Part shown: piece after piece, positions 13,201 to 25,003 of the stretch
How the letters are laid out: each line of letters starts with the position of its first letter
How positions within the stretch are numbered: the stretch's first letter is position 1
Source of the DNA: Antedon mediterranea
Taxonomy: Eukaryota; Echinodermata; Crinoidea; Comatulida; Antedonidae
Assembly: GCF_964355755.1 (NCBI RefSeq)
Contig: NC_092675.1
Span: 191,001 to 255,000 of the forward strand
DNA length: 64,000 nt
Direction: 5' to 3'
The notes under the pieces: model-generated
Seen by the model: the letters and a program-made list of their open reading frames with translations, nothing else
The model's database searches: none
Told to the model about the DNA's origin: nothing
Made by a program: the position numbers and the translations under genes

Positions 13201-16200
13201 ACATCATAAAATGTTTAAATTTTGTTCAAATTAAAATAGAAAACTCTATTAAAACTGCATTTAATATGTGAATCACAATGACAGTCGCCCTAATCAATAT
13301 CGAACTATAAAACGTTTATATGACAATTACACCATTTGTTTTTAGGTTTAATGGTTTTTTTTTGCATTGTCCTTGTTTTTAAACCTACAATCTTTTATAT
13401 AATTCTATTCATTCTATTGCTGTAGGATATTGATCGCAGAAAAATTGTTGTTGACAGAAGGAAAGAAGAACTAAAACAAAAACTGATCAGCATTCGCCGA
13501 GATAATGCTCGGGAAGATTTTGAGAATTGTAACATGGGGCGGTACCAGCGAATATTTCCTCCTCCAGATAAAAGTTCACAAGATCGGTATCGGAAGCTCA
13601 TCAGTGATGCTTTTAACATTTTTCTAGCAGGGCGTGCTGCTTCACTTCAAAAAGAAATTGCTAAACTACTCAATGGATCACTTAGGGTAATGAAAGATTG
13701 TAACCCCCTTAGTAAAATGGACTAGTCTATGAACTTTTTGTCAATTAAATCTCCTTAATTTGTAGAATGGCTGTAAAGTTGGAGGACTGTCTTTTTGAAT
13801 GACATAGATTCTTGGCCTATCATTCGTCAATGATTTAGAATGGATAAATTGAATAAAATGATTAATGTTTTGTATTCATTGAATGGAGAGAATATTTCAT
13901 TTGATGAAAGATTGACAGGTCTATTTTCAACTCATGAAATATTCACACAATCAAAGTCATAAACATTCATTATTTGTATATTAAAGTAGTTTTTACTTAC
14001 AATATTATTTTCTTTTTTACATTAATAGGAGGATGAGATAATTGATATGTTACAAGCTTGTGATATTGAAGATGATGGAAAACAAAAGTTATTTAAAGGT
14101 CCTAAGGTATGCAAATGGAAAATATAATATACATCTCAAAATTATGAGATGGTATGCCCTATAAAAAAAGTCTTCTTGGATGCTATGCTTATAAAAATGC
14201 TTGTGTGCGCTTTAAAGAACCTAATACATCTTTCGAGATGAGTTGGGGTTACCCCGGTGTACTAGCTCATACATCCATTGTCGTGGACAAACGAATGAGC
14301 GCTAGAATTGGCAGCACTGACATGACCCTTAGGGAAGAAGCATGTAGTTGAAAATTGTAGCAGTTAAGTTTACACAGTGCCATGAGCAAGGATCGTTGGA
14401 ATGGTGGCTATATAAATAGATTAGGAAATAATATTATTAAGATAAAGAAGTATTATTTTTGTTTAATTTCTTAGCCATTATCATCTATGCCATCTGTTGT
14501 TGATGAGATTCCAGAGTATGATTCAAGAGCGTCTTCACCTATTTCAACCTCAACACACAACTCAGTAACAGATTTCAAGACCAGGCTAACAGCTAGTCAA
14601 TCTCAAAGTCAGCTAAACAAAGCAAAGAATCCCATTCCTAAACGACCGCAATCTGCTCAGAAATTAACCACTAGTTCAAGACCTCATTCCGCTCATCTAA
14701 CTAGTGCATTCCAAAGAACAGTGAACCGTAAAAATCAACCTTATCAACTAAGTGCATCGGATGGAAACTTGGTAGGTCAAAGGTTATATTGTTTCAATGG
14801 AAAGTTTCCACTCACTGAAATTAAATGCATATTGTTTATTATATGCATTTAAATGAATTAGTTTCTTGTACGCCACTGTTGTTCATCACAAAGACATATG
14901 TCATGCAACTACGTCAGTGCAGTAGATTTTGTTGTATATAAACTATTGGTCAATAATTTGAGGTATTTACATAGAAAAATCTTTTTTCTAAGTTGGAAAT
15001 TTCATGCACTGTTTTGAAACAAAATAACTTATTGATAACAAGAATTTTTTTCAAGGTTCCAGGTATTATTTTGAAAGTTTTTATCTTCTATGGAAGGAAA
15101 TATTAGTTTAGTCTACCTCGTCTGTTTTAATAACCTTGTATTGCTAAGTCATAGCAAACAATGGCAATTGCTGAAAATATTTTAGATATAAATGTCGACT
15201 GATATTATCCCATAAAAAATAATGTGACAAATTGTTGTTGGATAGGCCATTTTAATGTCCCATAATTGTTACTTTGAACAAAAATTGGAGCGAGGAATAT
15301 GGCGGTTTGGTTAAATATAATTTTTATTTTCAATTTTTTGGATGGCCACAAAATTGAATAACTTTATTAAAACTACAAAATGGTCTATTCAAAGTTTGAT
15401 TTTATTTATGTTTCTTGTTTTGTTGGAAAATATATACTATTTATGATTTGTAAGATGCAAGCTAAAATTTATTACTTTCATCGGTAAATGAATATGTTAA
15501 TTACCAGTATTGTAAAATAAAACTTCACTTTGTCATACATCTTTGTCCCAACAGAGTGAAATTTCAACATCTGCTTTAGACAGAGAGGAAGAAATGATGC
15601 GAAAGACGTTAATGGCGCTTAACGATATGCGAATCAAGTTTCCTGGGAAAACAGATGAAGAAGCAGATATTATTCTTAACCAAGTAATCTAAATACTAAA
15701 CTTCCTTTCATAATAGAATAATGATTATCGTTAATTTACACTAAGTTAGTAGTTTTCGCAAACAAACCCAACACAATACTTCTGTAATGTATTAACTGGG
15801 TGTCTTACAAATAGCCATAACAGCTAAAACAAAAACTAAAAAGAAAGATTTGTGGAAAGGTTTCATCGCATTTCAATTAAATTATTAATGCAAAATTTGT
15901 TATCATTATGTAAAGGTAAAAAGATTGCAGAATCCCCGGAAAAAGTTTTAGGCCTAAAAATTGTGTTTTTGTGTTCACCTTTGTAGATTTGCTTTGTGAT
16001 TGTTTTTGTCAGAAAGCTTAATTTTTAATGTGTTGTTTTTTTCACCTTTCTATTTAATATTTGTTTGAACAAAAGTGTTTTTTGTTATTGTTATAACGCC
16101 AATCATGTGATCAACGTTCTGGACTGTCCTAGATTAAAGTAAACAATTCACTCTTTACCTGCATAATATTACAGCACAGGATATCCTACCAAACTAGATA

Positions 16201-19200
16201 CTGTACATTAGGCAGTAGACTGTCTATAATAAGGCACTGACATTTGTTGTTGTGAAATCATATAACCGAATTTTTTTGTCATGCTATTGTTTTATATAAC
16301 TTTAATATTGTTGTTAATGGGACCCCACTGGAAATAAGATAAACAAATAAAGAAAATAAAAACTAAAAACCATGCAAACACAACAAGATGACAAAACAAT
16401 GTGGTTAATTCTATTAAAAGGTATTACAGTACCTATGATTCTCCCAAATAATAATTTTTATTGACAAACTTTTCATTTCCATTTCATTACAAGAATATAT
16501 TATGTTCTATAAATAAATTATAATAAATTATTTAATTTATACAGATTCAAGAAAATTGGAAATACCACAAGCCTCGAATAGCGTCTTATTGGTTGGTTAA
16601 ACTGGACTCTATTAAACGTCGTAAAGTGATTGACATTGTCAGGTCAAATGTGCGTTCAGTTCTTCAAAAGATGTGGCGTTGTCCCGATATTGAGTCCCTG
16701 AAACTGTGGCGTATATTTTATCGTCTTTTTAATCGTCTACTTTGGAGTCATGGGCAAGGCCTGTGGAACTGCTTTTCATCAAACACGAGGCATGCTGCTT
16801 TTTGTTTATAGTGATAAACAGTTTTAATAGTATTTATATAGAATAAATATGTTTGTATGTTTACATTTGTAACTACTGTATTATTTAAAATATGATTATT
16901 CGTTGTCAACATCGTGGTTATATTGTCTTCTCTCATTAATCTCTGGTAATTTGGAAATTAGGCATCCAACGTAGAGTAGAACCCATATTAAGAGGACACC
17001 TTCGGGACCCAATGTGAAAGTAATAGGTGTGTCACCTGAATAGGAGTTGGCAATAGTGCCACTTGTTTCATAGGAATTGTCCCAAGTGAGGGGTTTATAT
17101 TGTAATTTACATTTGTATTTTATCAAATCATAATAATATTGTTATCATTTTTGTTACAGCTGTTCTTGGGACACTATCTTTCATAAGAATAAAGATAGCA
17201 TATCAGGTGTTGAATTTATGTGTTGTGAGCGTGTCATAGAACTTTGTTGTCAATGTCTGCTCATTGTGTATCAGTTTGCAGCTGAAGCCAAGCTATCAAT
17301 GCCTTCTGGGGAAACCTATTCACCAACCAAGTAAGAATCATTTTGTTTGTCTTTCCAAACTTTTAAATTATTTTTATTCATGATACAGTAAACTCTCCAA
17401 AAACTAACAACAACCAAAAAAAAAATGTTTTAAAAAGTCTGTTTTTAGCTAAAATAGTACTACAGTAAAATCTTGATTGAGGAGACACCTTTAAGACCAA
17501 ACAAAGTGTCACTTTCATAGGTGTGTACCCAAATAGTGATTGGCCATAGTGTTGAACCTATTTATTTTATTCTACAAGAAAGTGTCATATTCATGTCATG
17601 TTCCTTTCCAAAGTGTCATATAGGGGTGTTCCTTTCCAAGTGTCATATAGGGGTGTTCCTTTCCAAGTATCATATAGGGGTGTTCCTTTCCAAGTGTCAT
17701 AGGGGTGTTCCTTTCCAAGTGTCATATAGGGGTGTTCCTTTCCAAGTGTCATATAGGGGTGTTCCTTTCCAAGTATCATATAGGGGTGTTCCTTTCCAAG
17801 TGTCATAGGGGTGTTCCTTTCCAAGTGTCATATAGGGGTGTTCCTTTCCAAGTGTCATATAGGGGTGTTCCTTTCCAAGTGTCATATAGGGGTGTTCCTT
17901 TCCAAGTGTCATATAGGGGTGTTCCTTTCCAAGTGTCATATAGGGGGTGTTCCTTTCCAAGTGTCATATAGGGGTGTTCCTTTCCAAAGTGTCATATAGG
18001 GGTGTTCCTTTCCAAGTGTCATATAGGGGTGTTCCTTTCCAAGTGTCATATAGGGGTGTTCCTTTCCAAGTGTCATATAGGGGTGTTCCTTTCCAAGTGT
18101 CATATAGGGGTGTTCCTTTCCAAGTGTCATATAGGGGTGTTCCTTTCCAAAGTGTCATATAGGGGTGTTCCTTTCCAAAGTGTCATATAGGGGTGTTCCT
18201 TTCCAAAGTGTCATATAGGGGTGTTCCTTTCCAAAGTGTCATATAGGGGTGTTCCTTTCCAAGTGTCATATAGGGGTGTTCCTTTCCAAGTGTCATAGGG
18301 GTGTTCCTTTCCAAAGTGTCATATAGGGGTGTTCCTTTCCAAGTGTCATATAGGGGTGTTTCTTTCCAAAGTGTCATATAGGGGTGTTCCTTTCCAAGTG
18401 TCATATAGGGGTGTTCCTTTCCAAGTGTCATAGGGGTGTTCCTTTCCAAAGTGTCATATAGGGGTGTTCCTTTCCAAAGTGTCATATAGGGGTGTTCCTT
18501 TCCAAAGTGTCATATAGGGGTGTTCCTTTCCAAAGTGTCATACAGGGGTGTTCCTTTCCAAAGTTTCATATAGGGGTGTTCCTTTCCAAAGTGTCATATA
18601 GGGGTGTTCCTTTCCAAATTTCATAGAGACATTCCAAAGGAGGAGTTCTATTCTATTGTAAAAAAAACATGGGTCTTTGTAACTTGAAGAGAGTATGAGG
18701 TTTGTCAGATATTCTGTCACTCAAAAATATGTAATTTTGGGTCCAGTTGGACCAATTCATTGGCACCTGCTGAGTATGTTGTGATGGCTCCACTTTTCAT
18801 AGGTTTCAGTTTGACAACATAACCACAGAGAAAGATGAAATTTAAATTGGACTATACATCGGAATATATACAAATTAAATGGTGGTTAAAGTTCAATACA
18901 TTGTTTTTAATCTTTCACATTTTATGGTTAAAAAAACATTAATTGTACATTGAAATGATGTTGCTACTTTGCTAATAAAAAAAGGAAAAATAGTAATTAT
19001 AAGTGTGAATAAGCTTGTTTTATCATTGACATAAGCTGATATTAATAGCCAGATGTGAATCATATCAGATATGTTATAGGAAATGATGATGCGTTTCGTT
19101 GTCACTTAATACTACTACGCAGACAAACATTTTTCAATTCCTAATATGACATTCACTTTTTCAAATTTCTTTGAATCGAACCGCAGTCCTATTTGTTTTT

Positions 19201-22200
19201 CCTTTTCTCAATTTAGTAGGTGTAAACAGGTAAAAGAATGTAATTCCTTGACGTCAGCAATCCAAAAGTATTTTCATTCAAAATCATATGTTCAGTACAA
19301 ACCGCAATCCTTTATTGTTTTTCCTCACTTTTTTCTTTTCCAATATGCTATGACATTTATTATTATTATTAAATTCCCTTAGTTATTGCAATGAAAAGGT
19401 AATTTTTAATTTAATTTCCATTGTTTTAGTTGGAATACATTTTTAAAATAATATATGCTGTTTAATATAGTATAAACATTTTTCAAAAAAAAAATGATTT
19501 ACACTGTTACAGTAATTATTAGCAACTGGTTTTGGTTTAGAAATTAGACATCAGTTTACAATTGCAATAAGATATGTTTGTCATTGTTTCAATACAGATT
19601 GCTTGTTTAAATGACATCCTTTATTCAGTGTATTCCTTCCTATAGAAATGGTCACAATCTTATAGGATTGTATGATCTCTCACCCATCATTATAAATGGG
19701 TACTGTGGATAATTGTTATGTCCTAGACATTTGTCACTGTGACTATAATTGCAAAAAGTAAATATTTCCTAGTTCAATTAAAGGTGCACGATTTCTGATC
19801 CTTCAGGGATAGATTCATATTTCCTGTATATTGTCAAATCGAAGCCTTGTGTAAGAGTTCATGGTTTAGCCAAAGGTTAACCACAACACAGATCAAATGT
19901 GATTTGAGGTATCACATAATTAAAATTTCTTTTTAAACTTTTGACTTTTAAACCGAATTGATTTTGATTACTAACTGCGATTACAACTAATTTAGTTTGA
20001 CTACTAATGAGCTTTTTAAAACTAAATTGAAACTTAAACATCAAAGAAAATTATACAATACAAATGATAGACAAAGAAAGTATGAACACCGAAAGAATAA
20101 AAGAAAGTATACAATACAAATGATAGACAAAGAAAGTATGAACACAGAAAGAATAAAAGAAAGTATACAATACAAATGATAGACAAAGAAAGTATGAACA
20201 CAGAAAGAATAAAAGAAAGTATACAATACAAATGATAGACAAAGAAAGTATGAACACAGAAAGAATAAAAGAAATTATACAATACAAATGATAGACAAAG
20301 AAAGTATGAACACAGAAAGAATAAAAGAAATTATACAATACAAATGATAGACAAAGAAAGTATGAACACAGAAAGAATTAAAGAAATTATACAATACAAA
20401 TGATAGACAAAGAAAGTATGAACACAGAAAGAATACAATACAAATGATAGACAAAGAAAGTATGAACACAGAAAGAATAAAAGAAAGTATACAATACAAA
20501 TGATAGACAAAGAAAGTATGAACACAGAAAGAATAAAAGAAAGTATACAATACAAATGATAGACAAAGAAAGTATGAACACAGAAAGAATAAAAGAAAGT
20601 ATACAATACAAATGATAGACAAAGAAAGTATGAACACAGAAAGAATAAAAGAAAGTATACAATACAAATGATAGACAAAGAAAGTATGAACACAGAAAGA
20701 ATTAAAGAAATTATACAATACAAATGATAGACAAAGAAAGTATGAACACAGAAAGAATAAAAGAAATTATACAATACAAATGATAGACAAAGAAAGTATG
20801 AACACAGAAAGAATTAAAGAAATTATACAATACAAATGATAGACAAAGAAAGTATGAACACAGAAAGAATAAAAGAAATTATACAATACAAATGATAGAC
20901 AAAGAAAGTATGAACACAGAAAGAATAAAAGAAATTATACAATACAAATGATAGACAAAGAAAGTATGAACACAGAAAGAATAAAAGAAAGTATACAATA
21001 CAAATGATAGACAAAGAAAGTATGAACACAGAAAGAATTAAAGAAATTATACAATACAAATGATAGACAAAGAAAGTATGAACACAGAAAGAATAAAAGA
21101 AAGTATACAATACAAATGATAGACAAAGAAAGTATGAACACAGAAAGAATTAAAGAAATTATACAATACAAATGATAGACAAAGAAAGTATGAACACAGA
21201 AAGAATAAAAGAAATTATACAATACAAATGATAGACAAAGAAAGTATGAACACAGAAAGAATAAAAGAAAGTATACAATACAAATGATAGACAAAGAAAG
21301 TATGAACACAGAAAGAATTAAAGAAATTATACAATACAAATGATAGACAAAGAAAGTATGAACACAGAAAGAATTAAAGAAATTATACAATACAAATGAT
21401 AGACAAAGAAAGTATGAACACAGAAAGAATAAAAGAAATTATACAATACAAATGATAGACAAAGAAAGTATGAACACAGAAAGAATAAAAGAAAGTATAC
21501 AATACAAATGATAGACAAAGAAAGTATGAACACAGAAAGAATAAAAGAAATTATACAATACAAATGATAGACAAAATACAAATGATAGACAAAGAAATTA
21601 TGAACACAGAAAGAATTAAAGAAATTATACAATACAAATGATAGACAAAGAAAGTATGAACACAGAAAGAATAAAAGAAATTATACAATACAAATGATAG
21701 ACAAAGAAAGTATGAACACAGAAAGAATTAAAGAAATTATACAATACAAATGATAGACAAAGAAAGTATGAACACAGAAAGAATAAAAGAAAGTATACAA
21801 TACAAATGATAGACAAAGAAAGTATGAACACAGAAAGAATAAAAGAAAGTATACAATACAAATGATAGACAAAGAAAGTATGAACACAGAAAGAATAAAA
21901 GAAAGTATACAATACAAATGATAGACAAAGAAAGTATGAACACAGAAAGAATAAAAGAAATTATACAATACAAATGATAGACAAAGAAAGTATGAACACA
22001 GAAAGAATAAAAGAAATTATACAATACAAATGATAGACAAAGAAAGTATGAACACAGAAAGAATTAAAGAAATTATACAATACAAATGATAGACAAAGAA
22101 AGTATGAACACAGAAAGAATTAAAGAAATTATACAATACAAATGATAGACAAAGAAAGTATGAACACAGAAAGAATAAAAGAAATTATACAATACAAATG

Positions 22201-25003
22201 ATAGACAAAGAAAGTATGAACACAGAAAGAATAAAAGAAATTATACAATACAAATGATAGACAAAGAAAGTATGAACACAGAAAGAATTAAAGAAATTAT
22301 ACAATACAAATGATAGACAAAGAAAGTATGAACACAGAAAGAATACAATACAAATGATAGACAAAGAAAGTATGAACACAGAAAGAATAAAAGAAAGCAT
22401 ACAATACAAATGATAGACAAAGAAAGTATGAACACAGAAAGAATAAAAGTTTGTTTTTATGTGAGGTAAAGTAAAATGTAACTACAATACCCCCCTCCCC
22501 CCTCCCCCCTCCCCCCACTACAAATAAACTTTAAAAAATAAAAACAAATTATTTTTAAAAAGACAAATTAAGAACAAAGCAGTATAAATGAAATATATGA
22601 AGCTAATTTAAAAGAAAGAAACAATTGTATTATTTAATATTATTAGTTTTTATTACATTAAATGTATTCGGCTTATTTTGATAATTAGATTGTAGTATAG
22701 GAAGGATACTCAATTTGTTAAAACTGTGAGAATCCAAGCAAATGTATTGCATGTAATTGTTTTGGTCATAACGGCTTTAAATTTTGAAGTCTTGTGTCAC
22801 CACTTAGCTCACCAATAAAAGTGTGTCACTTCAATTGCCCACCATTACCTTAACCACACAGTGTGTAACTCAATTGCCCACTACCACACAGTTATATTGC
22901 CCACCACACCACAATGGTAGTTCAATTCTGTAAGTAGTAAACGGCTTAGATAACTTCCTGTATTTGACAGTTGGAATGACTACACCTTAAAGTAGAATTG
23001 TACTGTATTTTGTAACAAGGAAGCTTAGAGACAAAAACATGACAGATTAAAACGCATGCGTAGGTCTTCAAATGTTGTCACATTCAGATATAGTTGACTT
23101 TTACCATGCAATTTATCTAAAAGCCTAAACTTTGGTATGAATGAATGGAAGATGTAGAGCAGAAATTACCTTGGCTATTGTTTTAATGAAAAAAAAGTCA
23201 ATTTTGAAATAAAAATAATTTGATCAATTCTGTTATTAAAGATATCCACAAAAAAAATTTTTTTTTGGATGTGCAATTTTGATGTTTCATAATAGTTATT
23301 CCTATTGACCAGAAACATATTGGATCAAAACAAATTGTTTACCTGGAAAAACTGCAAAATAATAGTCAAATTAGGTGCCAGCCAATTAACTGTTTGTTTT
23401 GTCTTTTTATAAGTGAAAGCATTTTTTTTCTGCCGAAGTGACTTTATTAAATAAAACTACAAAATGGCTTAATCAAAATCTGATTTTAAAAATCTTAATT
23501 TTTATGTTTTGTTTCATGTTTTTCATGACCTTTATTGTCATTTATCATGACCTCTATTGTCATTTGTCATGACCTCTATTGTCATTTGTCATGACCTTTA
23601 TTGTCATTTGTCATGACCTATTGTCATTTGTCATGACCTCTATATTGTCATTTATTGTGTGACAATTTACTTCACACCAAAGGAAACGATAAAGGATATT
23701 TTATAGATTTGTTTGCTACTTTCAATAATATGAATACAATGCATAATTATGAAATTGTTGAATATCAAAATATTGTTTGCATGAGTATTGAAAAGCTTTT
23801 TGATTGTGTTAGCAGAAACATAAAATGAACCATTATCTGCAATTGAGTTAGATTTCATCTTGATAAAAAGGATAGATATAAATTAAATACCTAAAACAAT
23901 TGGTGTAACTATGCAGTTCAACACACTGATAAATGGTGTAACTATGCAGTCCAACACACTGATAAATGGTGTAACTATGCAGTCCAACACACTGATAAAT
24001 GGTGTAACTATGCAGTCCAACACACTGATAAATGGTGTAACTATGCAGTCCAACACACTGATAAATGGTGTAACTATGCAGTCCAACACACTGATAAATG
24101 GTGTAACTATGCAGTCCAACACACTGATAAATGGTGTAACTATGCAGTCCAACACACTGATAAATGGTGTACTATGCAGTCCAACACAATTGGTGTAACT
24201 ATGCAGTCCAACACACTGATAAATGGTGTAACTATGCAGTCCAACACACTGATAAATTAAAAATCATTGCAAAATGCCACACACCTGCTATGTATAGGAA
24301 TAGGGATTGAGCTTTGCATGAAACGACCCTAAAACAGATTTAGGAACTCATTTGATGTATCATAATCAGGGGCTGCACCTTCAATTTCGGAAATTGTAAT
24401 GCAAAAGATAGGACAGCCCTCCCTATTTCAGATTCCTGGATCCACCATTGATAATGCTGTAAATATTTAAAACTCATATGACAAGATATTTTTGTCCTCT
24501 TTTTATTTGTTATACACTTGTTTATTTATTTATTTATATGTTGAGCATGCACCTTTGAATCAGGACAGTGGCACTCACAATATGCGGTGCGGTCCAAGAA
24601 ACAAAACAGAACATATTGGAAAATAAAAATACATGAATAACTAACTGTAACTAATCTAAAAACAAAAATATCTAGAAACTACAGTTACTTGGTTGTAATG
24701 TTATCTTATTTGATTAACATAAGTTTGTAAGTGCCGTGTCATATCATATTGTATTCAATTTATAAATTTTTTTAGGAGTTTATTCTCAGAATACACACAG
24801 ATCCTGTTCATAACTAAGTACTTCTGTTCAGAGAAAAAAAAATTCACACCATTTTTATTTTCAGACAACTTTCATCATCACAGTTGAGCAATTCACGGAC
24901 ATCACCGTGGTTACCTTCAAGCCCTCACAAGGCTATGACTCCAGTGAGCCAACGGATGTCGCGTTTGTACCTGAACAAGTCTCTAGATAATCTAGCCTCT
25001 TAA
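4292..25003 (+). CDS. TTLL7: Tubulin polyglutamylase TTLL7 orthologue, complete, 17 coding exons
   Basis: The product should ligate glutamates onto tubulin tails (TTLL7 prefers beta-tubulin in mammals) in the cytoplasm and axonemes. Coding exons: 4292-4367, 5079-5237, 5540-5597, 5874-5937, 6227-6294, 7894-8052, 8828-9044, 11526-11690, 12234-12389, 12922-13110, 13426-13686, 14029-14106, 14475-14771, 15555-15683, 16545-16789, 17160-17330, 24865-25003. Phases agree at every junction and give 876 residues, close to the vertebrate length. The TTL ATP-grasp core (about 70-400) shows INHFPAMGEICRKD, FIVKPSNGSMGQG, EGYKFDLRIYVLVTS, YMHLTNYSINK and LKPWLLEINRAPSFGTD. A basic helical segment (about 400-520) matches the TTLL7 microtubule-binding region, and IFPPPDK, FLAGRAASLQKE, LNDMRIKFPGKT and FNRLLWSHGQGLWNCF identify TTLL7 rather than TTLL4/6/13. 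Intron 15 seems to use a GC donor. Introns carry large tandem arrays. Confidence 0.93.
5961..6000. repeat. Terminal fragment of the CTCTGTCTACACTATCAAAC inverted-repeat element
   Basis: One terminal repeat (TAAAGCTCTGTCTACACTAT, then CAAACTAGTTTGACA) is present in TTLL7 intron 4 without a matching partner nearby. It is a solo end left by truncation. Confidence 0.6.
6306..7024 (-). mobile_element. 5'-truncated LINE inserted at the TTLL7 exon 5 splice donor
   Basis: On the minus strand, 6983-6429 encodes the C-terminal region typical of LINE reverse transcriptase proteins: SFVPSIITHWNELNNEI, then FKKLLLKSNLF, HTRIRLGFSCLNSHLF and a CTCG...HFLCYCP cysteine-histidine motif. The T-run at about 6303-6327 is the 3' poly(A) tail read from the other strand. 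A 14 bp direct repeat, AAAGTAAGTCATTT, flanks the element at 6292-6305 and 7025-7038 and is the target-site duplication. It contains the splice donor of TTLL7 exon 5 (exon ends 6294). Only about 0.7 kb of the element was copied; no RT catalytic core is present, so it cannot move alone. Confidence 0.9.
7146..7813. repeat. Dispersed inverted-repeat element expanded internally into a 69 bp minisatellite
   Basis: The outer ends are imperfect inverted repeats: ACAGTAGAACCACTATTAAG with GGGGACACC on the left, and GGTGTCCCTAAGTAGGGGATCTACTGTA on the right. Between them are about eight copies of a 69 bp unit (roughly 7217-7775) built on GTGTCCCCTGGATAAGGG and GCTGCCTGCCACTAGTTTG. The open minus-strand frame here exists only because 69 is a multiple of three. 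The array lies in TTLL7 intron 5. Confidence 0.85.
8071..8240. mobile_element. MITE-like element with CTCTGTCTACACTATCAAAC termini
   Basis: The left end TAAGCTCTGTCTACACTATC and the right end ending GACAGAGCTTTA are inverted repeats around a 170 bp body. The body has the family's AATATGGTA boxes and a GGCATCATG box. There is no coding capacity, as expected for a non-autonomous DNA element. It sits just inside TTLL7 intron 6, 18 bp past exon 6. Confidence 0.8.
9130..11283. repeat. 57 bp minisatellite, about 38 copies, with a TTAGGGTTAGG motif in each unit
   Basis: The array fills most of TTLL7 intron 7. Each unit contains TATGCATGCATTGAGGATG, an AGTACTAGTACAG palindromic stretch and GTTAGGGTTAGGTT. 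Variation is limited to a few positions (GCATGG, GTATAG or GCATAG, and ATGCATG or GTGCATG). The 721-codon open frame on the minus strand (11259-9094) results from a period of 19 codons lacking a stop and has no protein-like features. The exon 7 donor lies about 85 bp before the array. Confidence 0.95.
11711..11762. repeat. Short relic of the CTCTGTCTACACTATCAAAC element
   Basis: TAAGCTCAGTC, then TTTTTTGTCACATAAACTTT and GATAGTGCAGACCGGGCTTT, resemble the two ends of the element family brought together by an internal deletion. It lies about 20 bp after the exon 8 donor. Confidence 0.4.
12640..12765. repeat. Diverged copy of the GTAGAACC/GTGTCC dispersed element
   Basis: AGGTTCTGCTGTATTC is followed by a 35 bp stretch (TTAAAAGTTTCTCAATAATT and on) that also borders the copy ending at 7813. 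Further on come GGTGTCCTCTTAATAGCG and TTCGACT, the family's closing motif. It is in TTLL7 intron 9 and has no tandem expansion. Confidence 0.55.
16970..17095. repeat. Unexpanded copy of the GTAGAACC/GTGTCC dispersed element
   Basis: AGAGTAGAACCCATATTAAG and AGGACACCTTCGGGACCC open the copy; GTGTGTCACCTGAATAGGAG, TTGGCAATAGTGCCACTTGT and a GTCCCAAGTGAGGGG end close it. It carries a single copy of the motif that is tandemly amplified at 7217-7775. It lies in TTLL7 intron 15. Confidence 0.6.
17460..18650. repeat. 27-28 bp minisatellite (about 38 copies) inside a GTAGAACC/GTGTCC element
   Basis: The left flank (CTACAGTAAAATCTTGATTG, AGGAGACACCTTTAAGACC, ATAGTGATTGGCCATAGTG, TACAAGAAAGTGTCAT) is a further copy of the dispersed element. 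The unit GTGTCATATAGGGGTGTTCC plus TTTCCAA then repeats from about 17,600 to 18,625, with 24 bp units lacking ATA and 28 bp units with an extra A or G. The open frames on both strands are artefacts of the repeat. It lies in TTLL7 intron 16. Confidence 0.9.
18651..20041. other. TTLL7 intron 16 sequence between arrays, nothing recognised
   Basis: AT-rich intronic sequence. Short open frames here lack splice context, homology-like motifs or codon structure. Confidence 0.6.
20042..22449. repeat. 56 bp A-rich minisatellite, about 43 copies
   Basis: The unit is a tandem of TTATACAATACAAATGATAG, ACAAAGAAAGTATGAACAC and AGAAAGAATAAAA. Copies alternate between AGTATAC and ATTATAC and between AATAAAA and AATTAAA, giving a higher-order mosaic. 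Several deleted units occur (for example near 20433, 21570 and 22345). All the Phe/Leu/Cys-rich minus-strand frames here are translations of the repeat. It lies in TTLL7 intron 16. Confidence 0.95.
22487..22516. repeat. C-rich low-complexity tract (CCCCCCT)n
   Basis: Four runs of five to seven C separated by single T, about 40 bp after the 56 bp array. On the minus strand this is four G-runs, which could form a G-quadruplex; that is inference from pattern only. Confidence 0.8.
23215..23520. repeat. Dispersed AT-rich repeat, copy 1
   Basis: A series of boxes (TTAAAGATAT, ATAGTTATTC.TATTGACCA, GATCAAA, TTTACCTGGAAAAA, TTTTGTCTTTTTATAAGTGA, ACTACAAAATGGC) recurs in the same order at about 33170-33430 and partly at about 15290-15420 (AACTTTATTAAAACTACAAA). 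No coding capacity or clear termini. Confidence 0.5.
23523..23650. repeat. 22 bp minisatellite, about six copies
   Basis: The unit TCATGACCTCTATTGTCATT plus TG repeats with small indels. It lies in TTLL7 intron 16. Confidence 0.85.
23883..24258. repeat. 33 bp minisatellite, about 11 copies
   Basis: The unit AACACACTGATAAATGGTGT plus AACTATGCAGTCC repeats almost without variation, with one shortened unit near 24165-24190 (AACACAATTGGTG). Because 33 is divisible by three, both strands show false open frames. It is the last array before TTLL7 exon 17. Confidence 0.92.

Noticed and set aside
17521-18485. Repetitive open frames on both strands
   Set aside because: They follow the 27-28 bp minisatellite and break wherever a unit is 24 or 28 bp long.
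20034-22518. Many Phe/Leu/Cys-rich open frames that look like membrane proteins
   Set aside because: All are frame-shifted readings of the 56 bp A-rich array. The hydrophobic look comes from T-rich codons on the minus strand.
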